Assembly (NCBI GenBank): GCA_021732995.1
Contig: JAKFWA010000055.1
Span: forward strand, 124,001 to 188,000
DNA length: 64,000 nt
From: Planctomycetaceae bacterium
Lineage (GTDB): Bacteria; Planctomycetota; Planctomycetia; Planctomycetales; Planctomycetaceae
Direction of reading: 5' to 3'
The position numbers and the translations under genes were made by a program. The notes beneath the pieces are model-generated. The model saw only the letters and a list, made by a program, of their open reading frames with translations. It ran no database searches and was not told the origin of the DNA. Shown here piece after piece: positions 9,375 to 19,121 of the stretch (the first letter of the stretch is position 1; every line of letters starts with the position of its first letter).

Positions 9375-9483
9375 AAGTTCGTGGGCTCAAGAGATTCTCG
9401 CGATACCTGTTGGCACTTGCTGTGTCTGCGGGCACTGCATCTTGAGTTCCGTCCATTCGCTCGCGTGTAGAGTCCGTTGACTC

Positions 9484-9508
9484 GGTCGCCTGCGACCACG
9501 CTCGCGAG
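9484..9508. promoter_or_regulatory. Inverted repeats just upstream of RNA ligase gene
   Basis: GGTCGC-CT-GCGACC (9484-9497) is a perfect 6-bp inverted repeat, followed by the palindrome CTCGCGAG (9501-9508), which ends six bases before the ligase ATG at 9515. They could be an operator or could occlude the ribosome site. Function is inference. Confidence 0.3.
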
Positions 9509-9514
9509 ACGATC

Positions 9515-10255
9515 ATGGGCACCAGTCACGACGACTTCTTTAAGTATCCCCGCACACCTCATCTCGTCGGCTCGACAGGCACGAGCGACGACAAGCATTT
9601 GGGTGCGGCTGACTCGGCGCGCTTTCTGGCTGACGACTCGCTGATCGTTGAAGAGAAGCTCGACGGCACGAATGTCGGTATTCACTTCAAAGTGAGCGGA
9701 CAACTTGTGCTGCAGTGCCGAGGTCACGAGATCACCGAGGGCATGCATCCGCAGTACGACCTGTTCAAGCAATGGGTGTCCGTAAAGCGACCGGTTTTCG
9801 AATTGATGTTGGAAGACCGATTCATCCTCTACGGTGAATGGCTCTATGCGCGGCATTCGGTGCATTACCTCGCCCTGCCGCACTACTTCTTTGAGTTCGA
9901 CATCTTTGACAAGAACGTGGGATGCTTTCTCGATCTGGCAACTCGGCAGGAGATGTTGGCAGGCAACGGCATCGAAACGGTGCCGGTCATTCACCGTGGT
10001 GCTGCGACGGTTGAGCAACTCCGCGCTTTGATTGGGGAGTCAGCCTTTGGAGCCCGGTTCGACAACCCGGTGACAAACCGCATCGACACGTTGATGGAAG
10101 GGCTTTATCTGCGAACGGAAGCGAATGGAGTGGTGACTGGACGGGCTAAATTCGTGCGCTCCGAGTTCACCGAACGAGTCAAACAAAGTGAGCACTGGCA
10201 GCATCGGGCACTGGTGCCGAACCAACTCAAAGACGGTGCGGAGATCTGGTCATGA
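9515..10255 (+). CDS. RNA ligase, minimal adenylyltransferase domain
   Basis: The protein has the signature motifs of ATP-dependent RNA ligases of the Rnl2/RNA_ligase superfamily. Motif I is EEKLDGTN with nucleophile Lys48, motif III is [11 protein letters not shown] (105-115), motif IIIa is FFEFDIFD (125-132), motif IV is MEGLYLR (Glu195) and motif V is RAKFVR (Lys212). It is predicted to form a lysyl-AMP and seal nicked or broken RNA. At 246 residues it has only the nucleotidyltransferase core and no separate C-terminal domain. Its last four bases (ATGA) overlap the start of the next gene, an HD-Pnk end-healing enzyme, which supports a joint role in repair. The ribosome site (GAGA) is weak. 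A DNA substrate cannot be excluded from sequence. Confidence 0.87.
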   Translation: MGTSHDDFFKYPRTPHLVGSTGTSDDKHLGAADSARFLADDSLIVEEKLDGTNVGIHFKVSGQLVLQCRGHEITEGMHPQYDLFKQWVSVKRPVFELMLEDRFILYGEWLYARHSVHYLALPHYFFEFDIFDKNVGCFLDLATRQEMLAGNGIETVPVIHRGAATVEQLRALIGESAFGARFDNPVTNRIDTLMEGLYLRTEANGVVTGRAKFVRSEFTERVKQSEHWQHRALVPNQLKDGAEIWS

Positions 10256-11361
10256 CCAAGTGGCAGAAACTTACTGCTCAGTCATTCGGCGAGATCCTCG
10301 ACTGGGCCGCCAACCAATCCTGGGTTCAAGAGATGGCTGCCTGCCAGCAAGACGCGATCTGGCATGCGGAAGGCGATGTGTGGACTCACACAAAACTCGT
10401 CTGCGGCGAGCTGGAACGGCTGGCCGAGTGGTCTGACCTGGATCGGCCGCAGCAGCTCAAGCTGTTCTTCACAGCGCTGTTTCATGACTCCGGAAAACCG
10501 GCAACGACGTGCATCGATCCTGAAACCGGACGCACGCGATCTCACGGGCATGCTGCTGTCGGTGTAGCGGTTGCTCGGCGAGTGCTGAGGGAACTGGACT
10601 GTGACTTCGCAACGCGAGAAGCGATCTGCAATCTCGTCGCGTACCACGGACGCCCGCCATACCTGCTGGAGAAATCGAGTCCGGAACTCGAAGTCATTCG
10701 CTTGTCGTGGATGGTTGAGAATCGATTGCTCTACTTGTTCGCCCTGGCCGACACGCGCGGTCGGTTGGCACGCGAGATGTCGCGTTCCGAAGACACGCTG
10801 CACATGTGGAAGCTGGCGTGCGAAGAGCAAACCTGCTTCGACCAGCCGTACCCGTTTGCGAACGACCACGCGCGGTTCTTGTTCTTCCGCCAGCAGCTGA
10901 GCCACCCGACGTATGCACCGCATGAGAGTTATCGCTGCACGATGACTCTCATGTCCGGCTTGCCTGGAGCAGGTAAAGACACTTGGCTGGCCAGAACCCG
11001 ACCGGGCCTGCCGGTTGTTTCGCTGGACGAAATCCGCGACGGCTTGGAGATCGACCCCACGGACAAGCAGGGCGAGGTCATTCAAGCCGCGCGCGAGCAA
11101 TGCCGTATTCATCTACGAGCGGGCCGAGACTTCTCCTTCAACGCAACGAATGTCTCAAAGCAACTGCGGCAGCGTTGGATCGATCTGGCTCATGACTATC
11201 AGGCTCGTGCGGAGATCGTGTACTGCGAACCTCCACTCGCGATAGTGCTTGCTCAGAACAAGCGCCGACCCGAGCCCGTACCTGACAAAGTAATTCTCAG
11301 CTTGTGCGAACGCGTTGAGCCGCCCAGCATCACGGAATGCCACCAGCTTTCCGTAGTCTGA
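10252..11361 (+). CDS. HD-domain phosphoesterase / polynucleotide 5'-kinase fusion (HD-Pnk)
   Basis: Two domains are visible in 369 residues. The N-terminal HD domain (about 1-200) has its metal ligands at His46, His78-Asp79 (ALFHDSGKP), His98/His100, His132 and Asp167 (ALADTRGR). The C-terminal P-loop kinase (about 228-350) has GLPGAGKDT (236-244), the acidic general-base segment SLDEIRD (258-263) and a basic lid [13 protein letters not shown]. The same architecture in Runella slithyformis HD-Pnk removes 2',3'-cyclic or terminal phosphates and phosphorylates 5'-OH ends, which is the healing needed before ligation. It is translationally coupled to the RNA ligase by a 4-base overlap. Function here is by homology; substrate is untested. 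It converges with the mazF-type gene. Confidence 0.85.
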   Translation: MTKWQKLTAQSFGEILDWAANQSWVQEMAACQQDAIWHAEGDVWTHTKLVCGELERLAEWSDLDRPQQLKLFFTALFHDSGKPATTCIDPETGRTRSHGHAAVGVAVARRVLRELDCDFATREAICNLVAYHGRPPYLLEKSSPELEVIRLSWMVENRLLYLFALADTRGRLAREMSRSEDTLHMWKLACEEQTCFDQPYPFANDHARFLFFRQQLSHPTYAPHESYRCTMTLMSGLPGAGKDTWLARTRPGLPVVSLDEIRDGLEIDPTDKQGEVIQAAREQCRIHLRAGRDFSFNATNVSKQLRQRWIDLAHDYQARAEIVYCEPPLAIVLAQNKRRPEPVPDKVILSLCERVEPPSITECHQLSVV

Positions 11362-11369
11362 ATAGCTCA

Positions 11370-11729
11370 CTAAGAAGTCTTGAGACTCAGGGCCACCTGT
11401 AAGCAAGAGTCTGCTTGGCACATCTGCGAGACGCTCAGTTTCCCGAGCGTTCGCAGGATCGCCGATTGATCGACAGTGAAGAGATTCACGAACACGGCCA
11501 ACGATGGCCCAATCAAACCACTACTTGCACCATCCTTGGTAGTTGGGTCAACGAGCAGATGCGTTGGCTCATGCGATCTCCGGATGTTACCGGTGATCAT
11601 CGCAACGATGGTCTTCGGCAGGCGTTGATTGTCCGTATCGTTTTGAATAACCAATGCTGGCCTGACTTTGCTCTGCTTTCCATTTGTGAATGGAAAGTTG
11701 AGTATCACCACGTCACCGCGGTGGACCAT
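11370..11729 (-). CDS. MazF/PemK-family toxin
   Basis: A 119-residue protein with the MazF landmarks HRGDVVILNFPFTNGK and KVRPALVIQND at the N-terminus, and GLIGPSLAVFVNLFTVDQ in the second half, the usual dimer and RNA-binding strands. MazF proteins are sequence-specific endoribonucleases. The ribosome site GAGGAG, 6 bases before the ATG, lies in the last codons of the antitoxin gene, whose stop ends 2 bases before this start, so the two are translationally coupled. Placing a toxin that cuts RNA next to an RNA repair operon may be chance, since they are on opposite strands and convergent. Confidence 0.88.
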   Translation of the reverse strand: MVHRGDVVILNFPFTNGKQSKVRPALVIQNDTDNQRLPKTIVAMITGNIRRSHEPTHLLVDPTTKDGASSGLIGPSLAVFVNLFTVDQSAILRTLGKLSVSQMCQADSCLQVALSLKTS

Positions 11730-11731
11730 CT

Positions 11732-11980
11732 TCAGCTCCTCATACCTTGGTAGGAATCGAGCAGAGGGTCATCGGAATCGTATTCGCTCATCGCGTCGTC
11801 GATCAGCGCGCCCACGTCGACGTCTTCACCAGACTCGGCCAGAGCCTGCCGACAGATCCTTTCGTAGGTTTTCTCTGGCAAAAGCACAAAGACTTCCTTC
11901 GAAACGGGATCCAGCACTCGCTTGGGCGTTTCCTGATCAGCCGTCGCGAGTGCATGTTGCTCGATCGTCAGTTCGATCAT
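11732..11980 (-). CDS. Putative antitoxin of MazF-type pair
   Basis: An 82-residue acidic protein directly upstream of and coupled to the MazF-like toxin. It begins MIELTIEQHALATADQE, continues with a short strand region (RVLDPVSKEVFVLLPEKTYERI), and ends in an acidic tail (DAMSEYDSDDPLLDSYQG) of the kind that wraps MazF. It does not resemble the AbrB-fold MazE I know, so it may be a planctomycete-type antitoxin; the call rests on position and composition. The ATG at 11980 is preferred to the GTG at 11989 because AAAGGTGG sits 5 bases before it. Confidence 0.7.
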   Translation of the reverse strand: MIELTIEQHALATADQETPKRVLDPVSKEVFVLLPEKTYERICRQALAESGEDVDVGALIDDAMSEYDSDDPLLDSYQGMRS

Positions 11981-12097
11981 CACGTCCACCTTTCACCATC
12001 AGCTTCGTTTCAGCAGAGAGCTGAGGATAACTGGGTCATTGATCCCGCTGCGATAAGTCTTCCTGGTTTATTAGGTCCGTCGGTCGTAACCGCAAAC

Positions 12098-14716
12098 TCA
12101 CTTCGCCAACGCTTTGCGGTAGACGGCGGCTCCGGTGGTGAGGGCGTCGGGGAGTTTGGTGGCGTCTTTGCCGCCGGCTTCGGCTAGGTCGGGGCGGCCG
12201 CCGCCGCCGCCGCCGATGACCTTTGCCGCGTCGCGGACGCAGTCACCGGCTTTGACGCCTTTGTCGTTCAGGTCTTTCGTGACAGCCGCCAACAGGCAGG
12301 GCTTACCGTCAACGACGGCGCCCAGCAGCACGGCGGCGCTCTTCGCTTTGCCGCGCAGCTTGTCGGCGAATTCTCGCAGGGCATCGCGGTCAAGGCCTTC
12401 AGCCAGATGCGTGATGATCTTCGCGCCGTTGATGTCTTCCGCTTTCGCGACGAGGTCATCTACCAGGCCAGCGATGTTCGCGGAGGCGTGCTTGGCGAGT
12501 TCCTTCTTGGCATCGCGCAGTTCGTCCTGCAATTGGTTGACTCGGCGAACGATGTCTTCCGCGTTGGGAACCTTGACGGCTTGAGCGACTTCCTTGAGCA
12601 AACTCTCGGTGTCGCGGAGACGTTGCAGGGCCTTCGGACCGGTGAGGCAACTGATGCGGCGAATGCCCTTCGCGACGGGTTCGTCGGAGAGCACTTTGCA
12701 GAGGCCGACTTGCCCTGAGTTCGACAAGTGCGTGCCACCGCACAATTCGATGCTGAAGTCGCCCATGCTCACCACGCGGACTCGGTCGGGATACTTCTCG
12801 CCGAAGAGCGCCATCGCGCCTTTGGCACGTGCGTCTTCGATGTTCAACAACTCGGTCGTAATCGTCGAGCCACTCGCGATCTTCTCATTGATCGTATCTT
12901 CAATCCGCGTGAGCTGCTCCGAAGTCAGCGAAGTCGGCCAACTGAAGTCGAACCGCATCTGATCCTGATCGACCTTCGAACCGCGTTGCGTCGCGTTCTC
13001 ATCCAGATGAGTGCGCAGCGCATGATGCAGCATGTGCGTGGCCGAGTGAGCGCGGCGAATGCCCGATCGGCGATCCGCATCGACGCTCGCTGTGACTGAC
13101 TGGCCAACGCTCAGCTTGCCCTTTTTCAAGTGGCCAACATGGATCCACAGCTCCCCGTCCTTCTGAGTGTCGATGACAGTGAACTCAACACCGTTGCCGA
13201 TCAGGCTGCCGGTATCGCCGACTTGGCCGCCGGATTCGCCGTAGAACGGAGTCTGATCCAGCGCGACGCCAATCGGTGCGTCGTGCCCGACCGCTGAGAA
13301 CTCAGAGACGAGTTCCTTATTCGAGATAATGCCCACAACCTTGCTGGCTGAGGACAGCGAGTCATAGCCGAGGAACTTTGTGCCGCCCTTTTGCTTGAGT
13401 GAGTCGATCGGACCCGCGCTCATCACGGAGTCCGCAAACGCGCCGCTGCCGCTGACGAGTTCGTGTCGCTTCTTGGCTTTCTCGTAGCCGTCGCGATCAA
13501 TGCTGAGGCCGGCCTGTTCCGCCAGAGTTTGCGTCAGTTCGATCAGGAAGCCGTAGGACTGGTGCAGATCAAACGCGTCTTCGCCGGAGATAACGCCATT
13601 CGACTTTGCGCGTTGTGCGAGCTTCTCAAAGCGCGGCAGACCGCGATCGACGACGTCCAGGAACTGCTCTTCTTCGGCCTTGATGACGTCCGACACCGAC
13701 TTCATCGTCTGCGTGATTTCCGGATACTGAGCCTTCATGCCCTCGACGATGGCTGGCACCAGGCCGTGCAGGAACGGTGTCTTCCTGCCAAGCAAGTAAC
13801 CTTCCATCGCCGCGCGACGCAGCAGCAGGCGGACGATGTAGTTGGCTTTGTCCGGACCAGGGATCGCGCCTTCGTGAATGGCGAAGGTGCAGGCGCGGAC
13901 GTGATCTGCAATACGGCGGCAAGCTCGGCCATGAGCTGCTGCATACTCGTACTTCAGGCCGAGCGAATCGCCCGCCGCTAGACACATGGGCTTGAGAATG
14001 TCAATCTCAAAATTGCTCAAGACGCCTTGCAGACATGACGCCGTCCGCTCGAGTCCCATGCCCGTATCAATGTTCTTCTTCGGCAAAGGGTGCAGGTTGT
14101 TGGGCGGATTGCCCACACGGTTAAACTGCGTAAACACCAGATTCCAGATCTCAACGGACTTCGTGGCCCCTGGCGCGAGGTAGTAGATCTCGGAACAAGG
14201 TCCGCAGACGCCGTCCGGTCCTTGCGAGGGTGACGACGCGGGCCAAAAATTCTCTGACTCGTCGCAGCGAGTGATGCGCGAAGCCGGAACTTTGACTTCG
14301 TTATTCCAAATGCCGAAGGCTTCGTCGTCATCCAAATAGACGGTGATCGTCAGCCGCTCTGGATCGAGGCCCAGCCACTGCTTGGTGGTCAGGAACTCCC
14401 ACGCCCAGTGAATGGCTTCGCGCTTGAAGTAGTCACCAAACGAAAAGTTACCCAGCATCTCGAAGAACGTGTGGTGATACGCCGTCACGCCGACGTTGCC
14501 GATGTCACCCGTTCGCAGGCACTTCTGAGACGTGGTGGCCTTCGTGAATTCCAGCGGTCCGATGCCGAGGAACTGGTTCTTGAACTGGTTCATGCCAGCG
14601 GGCGTGAACAGCACCGTCGGATCATCTTTCGGAATGAGCACGTCGCTGGGCCGACGAACGCAGCCCTTGGATTCAAAGAATGCCAGATACTTTTCACGGA
14701 GTTCGTTGGTCTGCAT
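12098..14716 (-). CDS. alaS: Alanyl-tRNA synthetase
   Basis: Charges tRNA-Ala in the cytoplasm and edits Ser/Gly mischarging. The start ATG at 14716 gives [18 protein letters not shown], the usual AlaRS N-terminus; 90 further upstream in-frame residues show no family similarity. The class II core follows ([37 protein letters not shown]), then the editing-domain zinc/His motif [11 protein letters not shown] and the CGGTH motif, and a C-terminal DHHA1-like region with [15 protein letters not shown]. Length 872 matches the family (about 875). It is a single-gene unit, upstream of the antitoxin on the same strand and divergent from the TPR protein. Confidence 0.97.
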   Translation of the reverse strand: MQTNELREKYLAFFESKGCVRRPSDVLIPKDDPTVLFTPAGMNQFKNQFLGIGPLEFTKATTSQKCLRTGDIGNVGVTAYHHTFFEMLGNFSFGDYFKREAIHWAWEFLTTKQWLGLDPERLTITVYLDDDEAFGIWNNEVKVPASRITRCDESENFWPASSPSQGPDGVCGPCSEIYYLAPGATKSVEIWNLVFTQFNRVGNPPNNLHPLPKKNIDTGMGLERTASCLQGVLSNFEIDILKPMCLAAGDSLGLKYEYAAAHGRACRRIADHVRACTFAIHEGAIPGPDKANYIVRLLLRRAAMEGYLLGRKTPFLHGLVPAIVEGMKAQYPEITQTMKSVSDVIKAEEEQFLDVVDRGLPRFEKLAQRAKSNGVISGEDAFDLHQSYGFLIELTQTLAEQAGLSIDRDGYEKAKKRHELVSGSGAFADSVMSAGPIDSLKQKGGTKFLGYDSLSSASKVVGIISNKELVSEFSAVGHDAPIGVALDQTPFYGESGGQVGDTGSLIGNGVEFTVIDTQKDGELWIHVGHLKKGKLSVGQSVTASVDADRRSGIRRAHSATHMLHHALRTHLDENATQRGSKVDQDQMRFDFSWPTSLTSEQLTRIEDTINEKIASGSTITTELLNIEDARAKGAMALFGEKYPDRVRVVSMGDFSIELCGGTHLSNSGQVGLCKVLSDEPVAKGIRRISCLTGPKALQRLRDTESLLKEVAQAVKVPNAEDIVRRVNQLQDELRDAKKELAKHASANIAGLVDDLVAKAEDINGAKIITHLAEGLDRDALREFADKLRGKAKSAAVLLGAVVDGKPCLLAAVTKDLNDKGVKAGDCVRDAAKVIGGGGGGRPDLAEAGGKDATKLPDALTTGAAVYRKALAK

Positions 14717-15061
14717 GACGCGCAAATCCCTGCGTTCAAGGTACTTATGATGCCGGTGACGGCTTACTGACAAGCGGAGCGAGCACGCGCCCGAAGTGTC
14801 CGGGCGGCGGAGTGTAAGGCTGCGAGCCGTTTGCGTCAGCAGAGGCAGTTTTCTCGCCTCATTTGGACACCGGGACCGATTCAGCGTTCGCTCGCGGCTG
14901 TCCCTGAAGCGTTCTGTTTGCGGAGCAAACAGCGACTTTAGCCAATCTGCCTCTCCGAAGCCGTGTTGACTGAATTTTTCGGGCACAGGTATGACTCGGC
15001 TCCCTTCCTCGCACTTCCTGCCGCTTTTTCCCCTCTGCGGCCCATTTCAGTTCCTTTCATC

Positions 15062-17572
15062 GTGGCCGAAAAAGCTCCCTCTCCAGAAGGCGCGGACCCG
15101 AATGCGGTTCCGAACGCCAAGCCTAAGTCCAAGAAGAAAACTGTCATCTTGGGTGCGGTCGGCGTGTTGGTGTTGCTCGGTGGAGTCGCGGCCTTCCTGC
15201 TGCGCGGTGGTGGAGAACTGCCGTCCGAGAAGATCGCCAAAGCACTGGAGCTCCTGGACGAAGCGGAAACATCAAACGACGCCCGCATGCGGATTCGCGC
15301 CCTGCTGGCGGACATCGAAAAGGTCAAGTACGTCGATCCAGACTTTCCGGCGGTGGGTTCGTTCGTCGACGGTATGCTGCACTATTACGAAGCCCGGGAA
15401 CTGATCGGCGATGATCAGCAGCCGAAGTTTCTGAAAGCCATCGCCAAGTTTGAAGACGTCAAGCTACGGCCGATGAAGTTCGAGTATGTCGATCAACTGA
15501 CGTACGTGCTGGGCGTGTCACTGCAGATGGTGGGCTTGCGGACGCAGGCTCGCCCCGAGCTGGAAGAGGCGTTCCGAAGCTATGAACCGGGACGCAAAGA
15601 AGCCGGGTTGTTGCTCCTCGCGAACTATCTGGAAGAGCAGACTCCGGAAACGCTCGAGAAGGCCCTGCAACTCAGCGAGGAACTCAAGAAGCTCGAAGAC
15701 TTGAGCGACGAGCAGAAAGAGCAAATCACGATTCAGCGGGCTCAGGCCCTGCAGCAGTTAGGACGCTCCGAAGAAGCTGAGCAACTCTTGTCTGCCAGCT
15801 CGTCTCCAACGGGAGTGACTCACGAGGCGACGATTGTTCGTGCACGATCGATGATGGCTGAAGCCGACCTGTTGCTGCGTCAGCAAGACCGCAAGCGCGC
15901 TGAGGCTCGCTACAACGAAGCCCGCACTGCGTTGGCGACGCTCTTCAAGCCACTCGTTCCCGACAGTGTTGTTGCGCGAGCCATGTTCCTGTCAGCACGG
16001 TGTGCGCTGCGAGCGGGCAACACTGAGCAGGCGATTGATTTCTACGAGCAGACTCAACGCAAATTTGAACGCAGCCACGAAGGTCATGCCGCGACGGTCG
16101 AACTGGCGACTGTGTTCCGCAAGCAGGGGCGTACCGAAGAAGCGTTGAGCAACTATCAGGCAGCTCTGAAGGCGATCTCTCGACCAGAAGAATTCTGCAA
16201 TCGCTGGATCAGCCGCCAGGAGTTTCAGCGGGTGATTATGGACGCCTGGAACGAGTGGATGTCGCAGTCCAAGTTCCAGGAAGCGTTGGCGATTGCCGAA
16301 CGCATGGCTCCCGTTTTCGACCACCTGCGATCCCGCGAACTGGTGTGCACGACTCGGCAGAAGTGGGTCGATCGGCTGCAGGCCGATCATGACTCTTTGA
16401 CGGTCGACAAGCGCAAGGGCGTTGTTGATGAACTGCGGCAACGCTGGGCGGAATGCGGCAAGGCTTACGAAGAGCTGGCGCATATCGTGCGGTTCACGAA
16501 CCGTTACGAGACCACCTTGTGGCAAGGCACGGAGTGCTATGCCAAGGGGCATCAGTTCGAAAAGTCGATGCAGCTCACTGATGAGTATTTGGCAGCAGGC
16601 CCTAAGCAAGGCGTGCCACGTGCTCACGTGCATCGCGGTCAGATGTTGATGCACCTCGATCAGCGCAAGGCGGCTCTGGACGATCTGGAATTCGTCAGCA
16701 AGTTCTATCCAACCGACCCGGCCGTGTTTGAAGCTCAGCTCTGGGCGGGTTACGCGAAACTCGAACAGGATAAGCCTGCTGAAGCAGTAAAGGCCTGGCG
16801 CACGTTGTTGAGTTCCGCGGAACTGGACCCCACCGCTAAGGAATGGCGACTGGCCAAGTTCGCTCTCAGCCAACTGCTGGTGGAACTCGCAGCCAACGAA
16901 CGCACGAAGGCGCAGCCGCGCGACGACAATCCGCCGACGGAAGCTCAGCAGGCGGCTCGAACTCAGTCGTATTTCTACATCACCGAAGCTATTCGACATC
17001 TGGATGAATACGTCCGACGGTATCCGCAAGGCGAAGACCGCTTTCAGGCTCGTGAACTACTGGTTCGCGCTTTGAGGGCTGCTGCCGCTGAGCCGCGCGA
17101 ACAATTGCTGGCGACGTTGCCAGCATCAGCGCGAGCACAACTTCACAAAGAGATTGCGCGGTATCTCACCCGGGCCCTCACCGAACTGCGAACGCTGCAG
17201 GATGACTTGCAGTTGCTGCAGACCTCGGGCCGTCTGGACGACGTCGGCCAGCAGATCTATCGCGACACATTCGTGTCGATTCCTGACGTGCTCTTCGAGC
17301 AGGAGCTGTTTGAAGACGCGGTGGACTTTTATCGCACCGTGACCAATCGCTTTCCGGATCATCCGATGGCTCTGACGGCCTACGTGCAGATGGCTCGGTG
17401 CCTGGAACGACTGGGCAAACCTAAAGATGCACTTGAACAACTGGAGCAAGCCAAGCTGACGCTGAACCGCATTCCAGACGACGCCTTTCGTCCGTCCAAC
17501 AGCGGCCTTGATCGGAACGAGTGGACCGCGTGGCTGGACTGGGCATCCAAAGTTCGGGAGCGGCCTTTGTGA
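15062..17572 (+). CDS. Membrane-anchored TPR-repeat protein
   Basis: An 836-residue protein with a short cytoplasmic, lysine-rich N-terminus, one transmembrane helix at about residues 26-46 (ILGAVGVLVLLGGVAAFLL), and a long periplasmic or extracytoplasmic array of helical repeats with TPR-like spacing (for example ALRAGNTEQAIDFYEQTQRK; GHAATVELATVFRKQGRTEE; YVQMARCLERLGKPKDALE). The GTG at 15062 is a proposal; the frame is open from 14963 but those codons look like upstream sequence and neither start has a good ribosome site. It ends 75 bases before the flgN-like gene and on the same strand, so it may be the first gene of the flagellar operon. A direct flagellar role is unproven. Confidence 0.8.
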   Translation: MAEKAPSPEGADPNAVPNAKPKSKKKTVILGAVGVLVLLGGVAAFLLRGGGELPSEKIAKALELLDEAETSNDARMRIRALLADIEKVKYVDPDFPAVGSFVDGMLHYYEARELIGDDQQPKFLKAIAKFEDVKLRPMKFEYVDQLTYVLGVSLQMVGLRTQARPELEEAFRSYEPGRKEAGLLLLANYLEEQTPETLEKALQLSEELKKLEDLSDEQKEQITIQRAQALQQLGRSEEAEQLLSASSSPTGVTHEATIVRARSMMAEADLLLRQQDRKRAEARYNEARTALATLFKPLVPDSVVARAMFLSARCALRAGNTEQAIDFYEQTQRKFERSHEGHAATVELATVFRKQGRTEEALSNYQAALKAISRPEEFCNRWISRQEFQRVIMDAWNEWMSQSKFQEALAIAERMAPVFDHLRSRELVCTTRQKWVDRLQADHDSLTVDKRKGVVDELRQRWAECGKAYEELAHIVRFTNRYETTLWQGTECYAKGHQFEKSMQLTDEYLAAGPKQGVPRAHVHRGQMLMHLDQRKAALDDLEFVSKFYPTDPAVFEAQLWAGYAKLEQDKPAEAVKAWRTLLSSAELDPTAKEWRLAKFALSQLLVELAANERTKAQPRDDNPPTEAQQAARTQSYFYITEAIRHLDEYVRRYPQGEDRFQARELLVRALRAAAAEPREQLLATLPASARAQLHKEIARYLTRALTELRTLQDDLQLLQTSGRLDDVGQQIYRDTFVSIPDVLFEQELFEDAVDFYRTVTNRFPDHPMALTAYVQMARCLERLGKPKDALEQLEQAKLTLNRIPDDAFRPSNSGLDRNEWTAWLDWASKVRERPL

Positions 17573-17647
17573 TTCCCACCCCAGACGAAACCCGTACCGC
17601 CAGAGAACACTTCGAAATCGCGACCTCTTTGCAGCAGATCATTCACT

Positions 17648-18073
17648 ATGCACGATGAATTCCTGACCGCCCTCAAAACTCGTCGCGAGTACTGTCGGAG
17701 TCTGGTGGAGCTTGCCAGGCACCAGGACGAACTCATTCGCGGCAACGAGTATCCCGACCTGCTGCAGGTGTTGTCGCAGAAGCAGCGGGTGATTGAGCTG
17801 ATGCACGAGGTCTCGCAGCCGTTTGGCAACGTGGCGGGCTACTGGCGTCGCATTCGTGAGGGGCTGCAACCCAGCCTGCGGACCGCCTGCGAGGATGCCA
17901 TCAACGCGGCAGAAGCTTTGCTGGCGGAAGCGTTGGCGATTGAACGAACCAGCACGGATCTGCTGATTGAGCGTCGCAACGCCGCTCAAAGAGAACTGCG
18001 AGACCTTAGCGACTTCGCGGCCTACAGCCGGACGAATGAGCGTGGCGGTCATGCTCTGAACAGTTTTGGCTAG
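17648..18073 (+). CDS. flgN: FlgN-like flagellar chaperone
   Basis: A 141-residue almost entirely helical protein (LTALKTRREYCRSLVELARH; LSQKQRVIELMHEVS; RRNAAQRELRDLSDF) placed immediately before flgB. Size, all-alpha composition and location fit FlgN, which chaperones the hook-filament junction proteins FlgK and FlgL. FlgN sequences diverge strongly, so the call depends on context. The conserved C-terminal stretch with a Tyr and SFG-like ending (AYSRT...NSFG) is suggestive. Confidence 0.65.
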   Translation: MHDEFLTALKTRREYCRSLVELARHQDELIRGNEYPDLLQVLSQKQRVIELMHEVSQPFGNVAGYWRRIREGLQPSLRTACEDAINAAEALLAEALAIERTSTDLLIERRNAAQRELRDLSDFAAYSRTNERGGHALNSFG

Positions 18074-18124
18074 TTGTCAGCGTGATGTCGCTCGATCGCG
18101 GTTCTGAAGCACAAGGAAGTCATT

Positions 18125-18607
18125 ATGAACTCATCGCTGTTGCGAACACCGACGCTGCCATTGCTGCAACAGGCCGCCCGGTTTCACGAACGCCGGCAAG
18201 ACGCAATCGCAAGCAATATTGCCAACATTGAAACACCGGGTTACAAGACCCGCGACCTACCTCAAGAGGCCTTTCAACAGGCCATGCAGCAGGCCGTCCA
18301 AAGCCTTTCCAATCCTCCGCAAGCCCCCTCAGCTAACCCGTTCTCACACTTCCCACTGCCCTTCCCTGACGCCGTTCCGAGTTCTCAAGCGACCGCCAAG
18401 GCCAGCCTTGAAGACCTTTTCCAACCCCAGCTTTTTCAGATTCAAACCGCGCCGCCGTCGAACATCACGTTCAACGATGGCAACAACCGCAGCATCGAAA
18501 ATGAGATCGTTGAACTGCAGAAAACGGTCTTGCAGCAGAACTACGCCATTCAACTGATGCAGGCTCAATACAGCATGCTGCAGACCGCGATCAGCGAACG
18601 CGTCTGA
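18125..18607 (+). CDS. flgB: Flagellar basal-body rod protein FlgB
   Basis: FlgB forms the proximal rod of the flagellum in the periplasm. The rod-family N-terminal motif is clear (RRQDAIASNIANIETPGYKT, about residues 23-42), and the C-terminal amphipathic helix ends QLMQAQYSMLQTAISERV. Residues 55-100 are a Pro/Ser/Ala-rich linker longer than in E. coli, giving 160 residues in all. An AAGGAAG ribosome site precedes the ATG. It is followed by flgC with 78 bases between. Confidence 0.95.
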   Translation: MNSSLLRTPTLPLLQQAARFHERRQDAIASNIANIETPGYKTRDLPQEAFQQAMQQAVQSLSNPPQAPSANPFSHFPLPFPDAVPSSQATAKASLEDLFQPQLFQIQTAPPSNITFNDGNNRSIENEIVELQKTVLQQNYAIQLMQAQYSMLQTAISERV

Positions 18608-18685
18608 AACTTCTGAACTCAGCAACTCAACTCACAATTTGTCGCTCGCCACAAACATCTCATTCCCCGGCATGGAGGCCTTCGA

Positions 18686-19090
18686 ATGATCGGTGCAATG
18701 AACACGCTGGCTGCCGGCATGGCCGCTCAGCGGCTGCGTATGGACGCATCCGCAAGCAACCTGGCGAACGCGCAGACCACCAAGCAGGACGGCAAAGTCG
18801 ATGCTTTTCAGCGCCGCGTGGTGATGATCACGACTCAGCCGGCGAACGATGGCAGTCAACGTGTCAGTCCGCAGGCGAAGATTCAGCTTGCTGAATCCGG
18901 AATCCGCAAGGTGCATGATCCGTTTCATCCGCACGCGGGACCGGACGGGTACGTCGAATACCCGGACATCAACATGATGGACGAAATGGTCAACGCGACC
19001 GTCGCCAATCGTGCTTACGAAGCCAACGTCAATGCCCTGCAGGCGACTCGGCAGATGGCGGAGCAGGCCTTGAGGCTGCTGCAGAAATAA
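18686..19090 (+). CDS. flgC: Flagellar basal-body rod protein FlgC
   Basis: The proximal rod protein that partners FlgB. Landmarks are AAGMAAQRLRMDASASNLAN at the N-terminus (residues about 6-30) and, at the C-terminus, GYVEYPDINMMDEMVN followed by ANRAYEANVNALQ, both diagnostic of FlgC. Length 134 residues is normal. A GGAGG ribosome site lies 7 bases before the ATG. It is the second gene of the rod trio flgB-flgC-fliE. Confidence 0.97.
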   Translation: MIGAMNTLAAGMAAQRLRMDASASNLANAQTTKQDGKVDAFQRRVVMITTQPANDGSQRVSPQAKIQLAESGIRKVHDPFHPHAGPDGYVEYPDINMMDEMVNATVANRAYEANVNALQATRQMAEQALRLLQK

Positions 19091-19121
19091 CGCTCGCTGA
19101 CCTGTTCCCGTCGAGGCCGTC

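Noticed and set aside
9411-9430. TGGCAC-TTGC sequence upstream of the RNA ligase, resembling a sigma-54 promoter
   Set aside because: The -12 GC is not at the required distance from the -24 GG, and no RtcR-like activator gene is adjacent.
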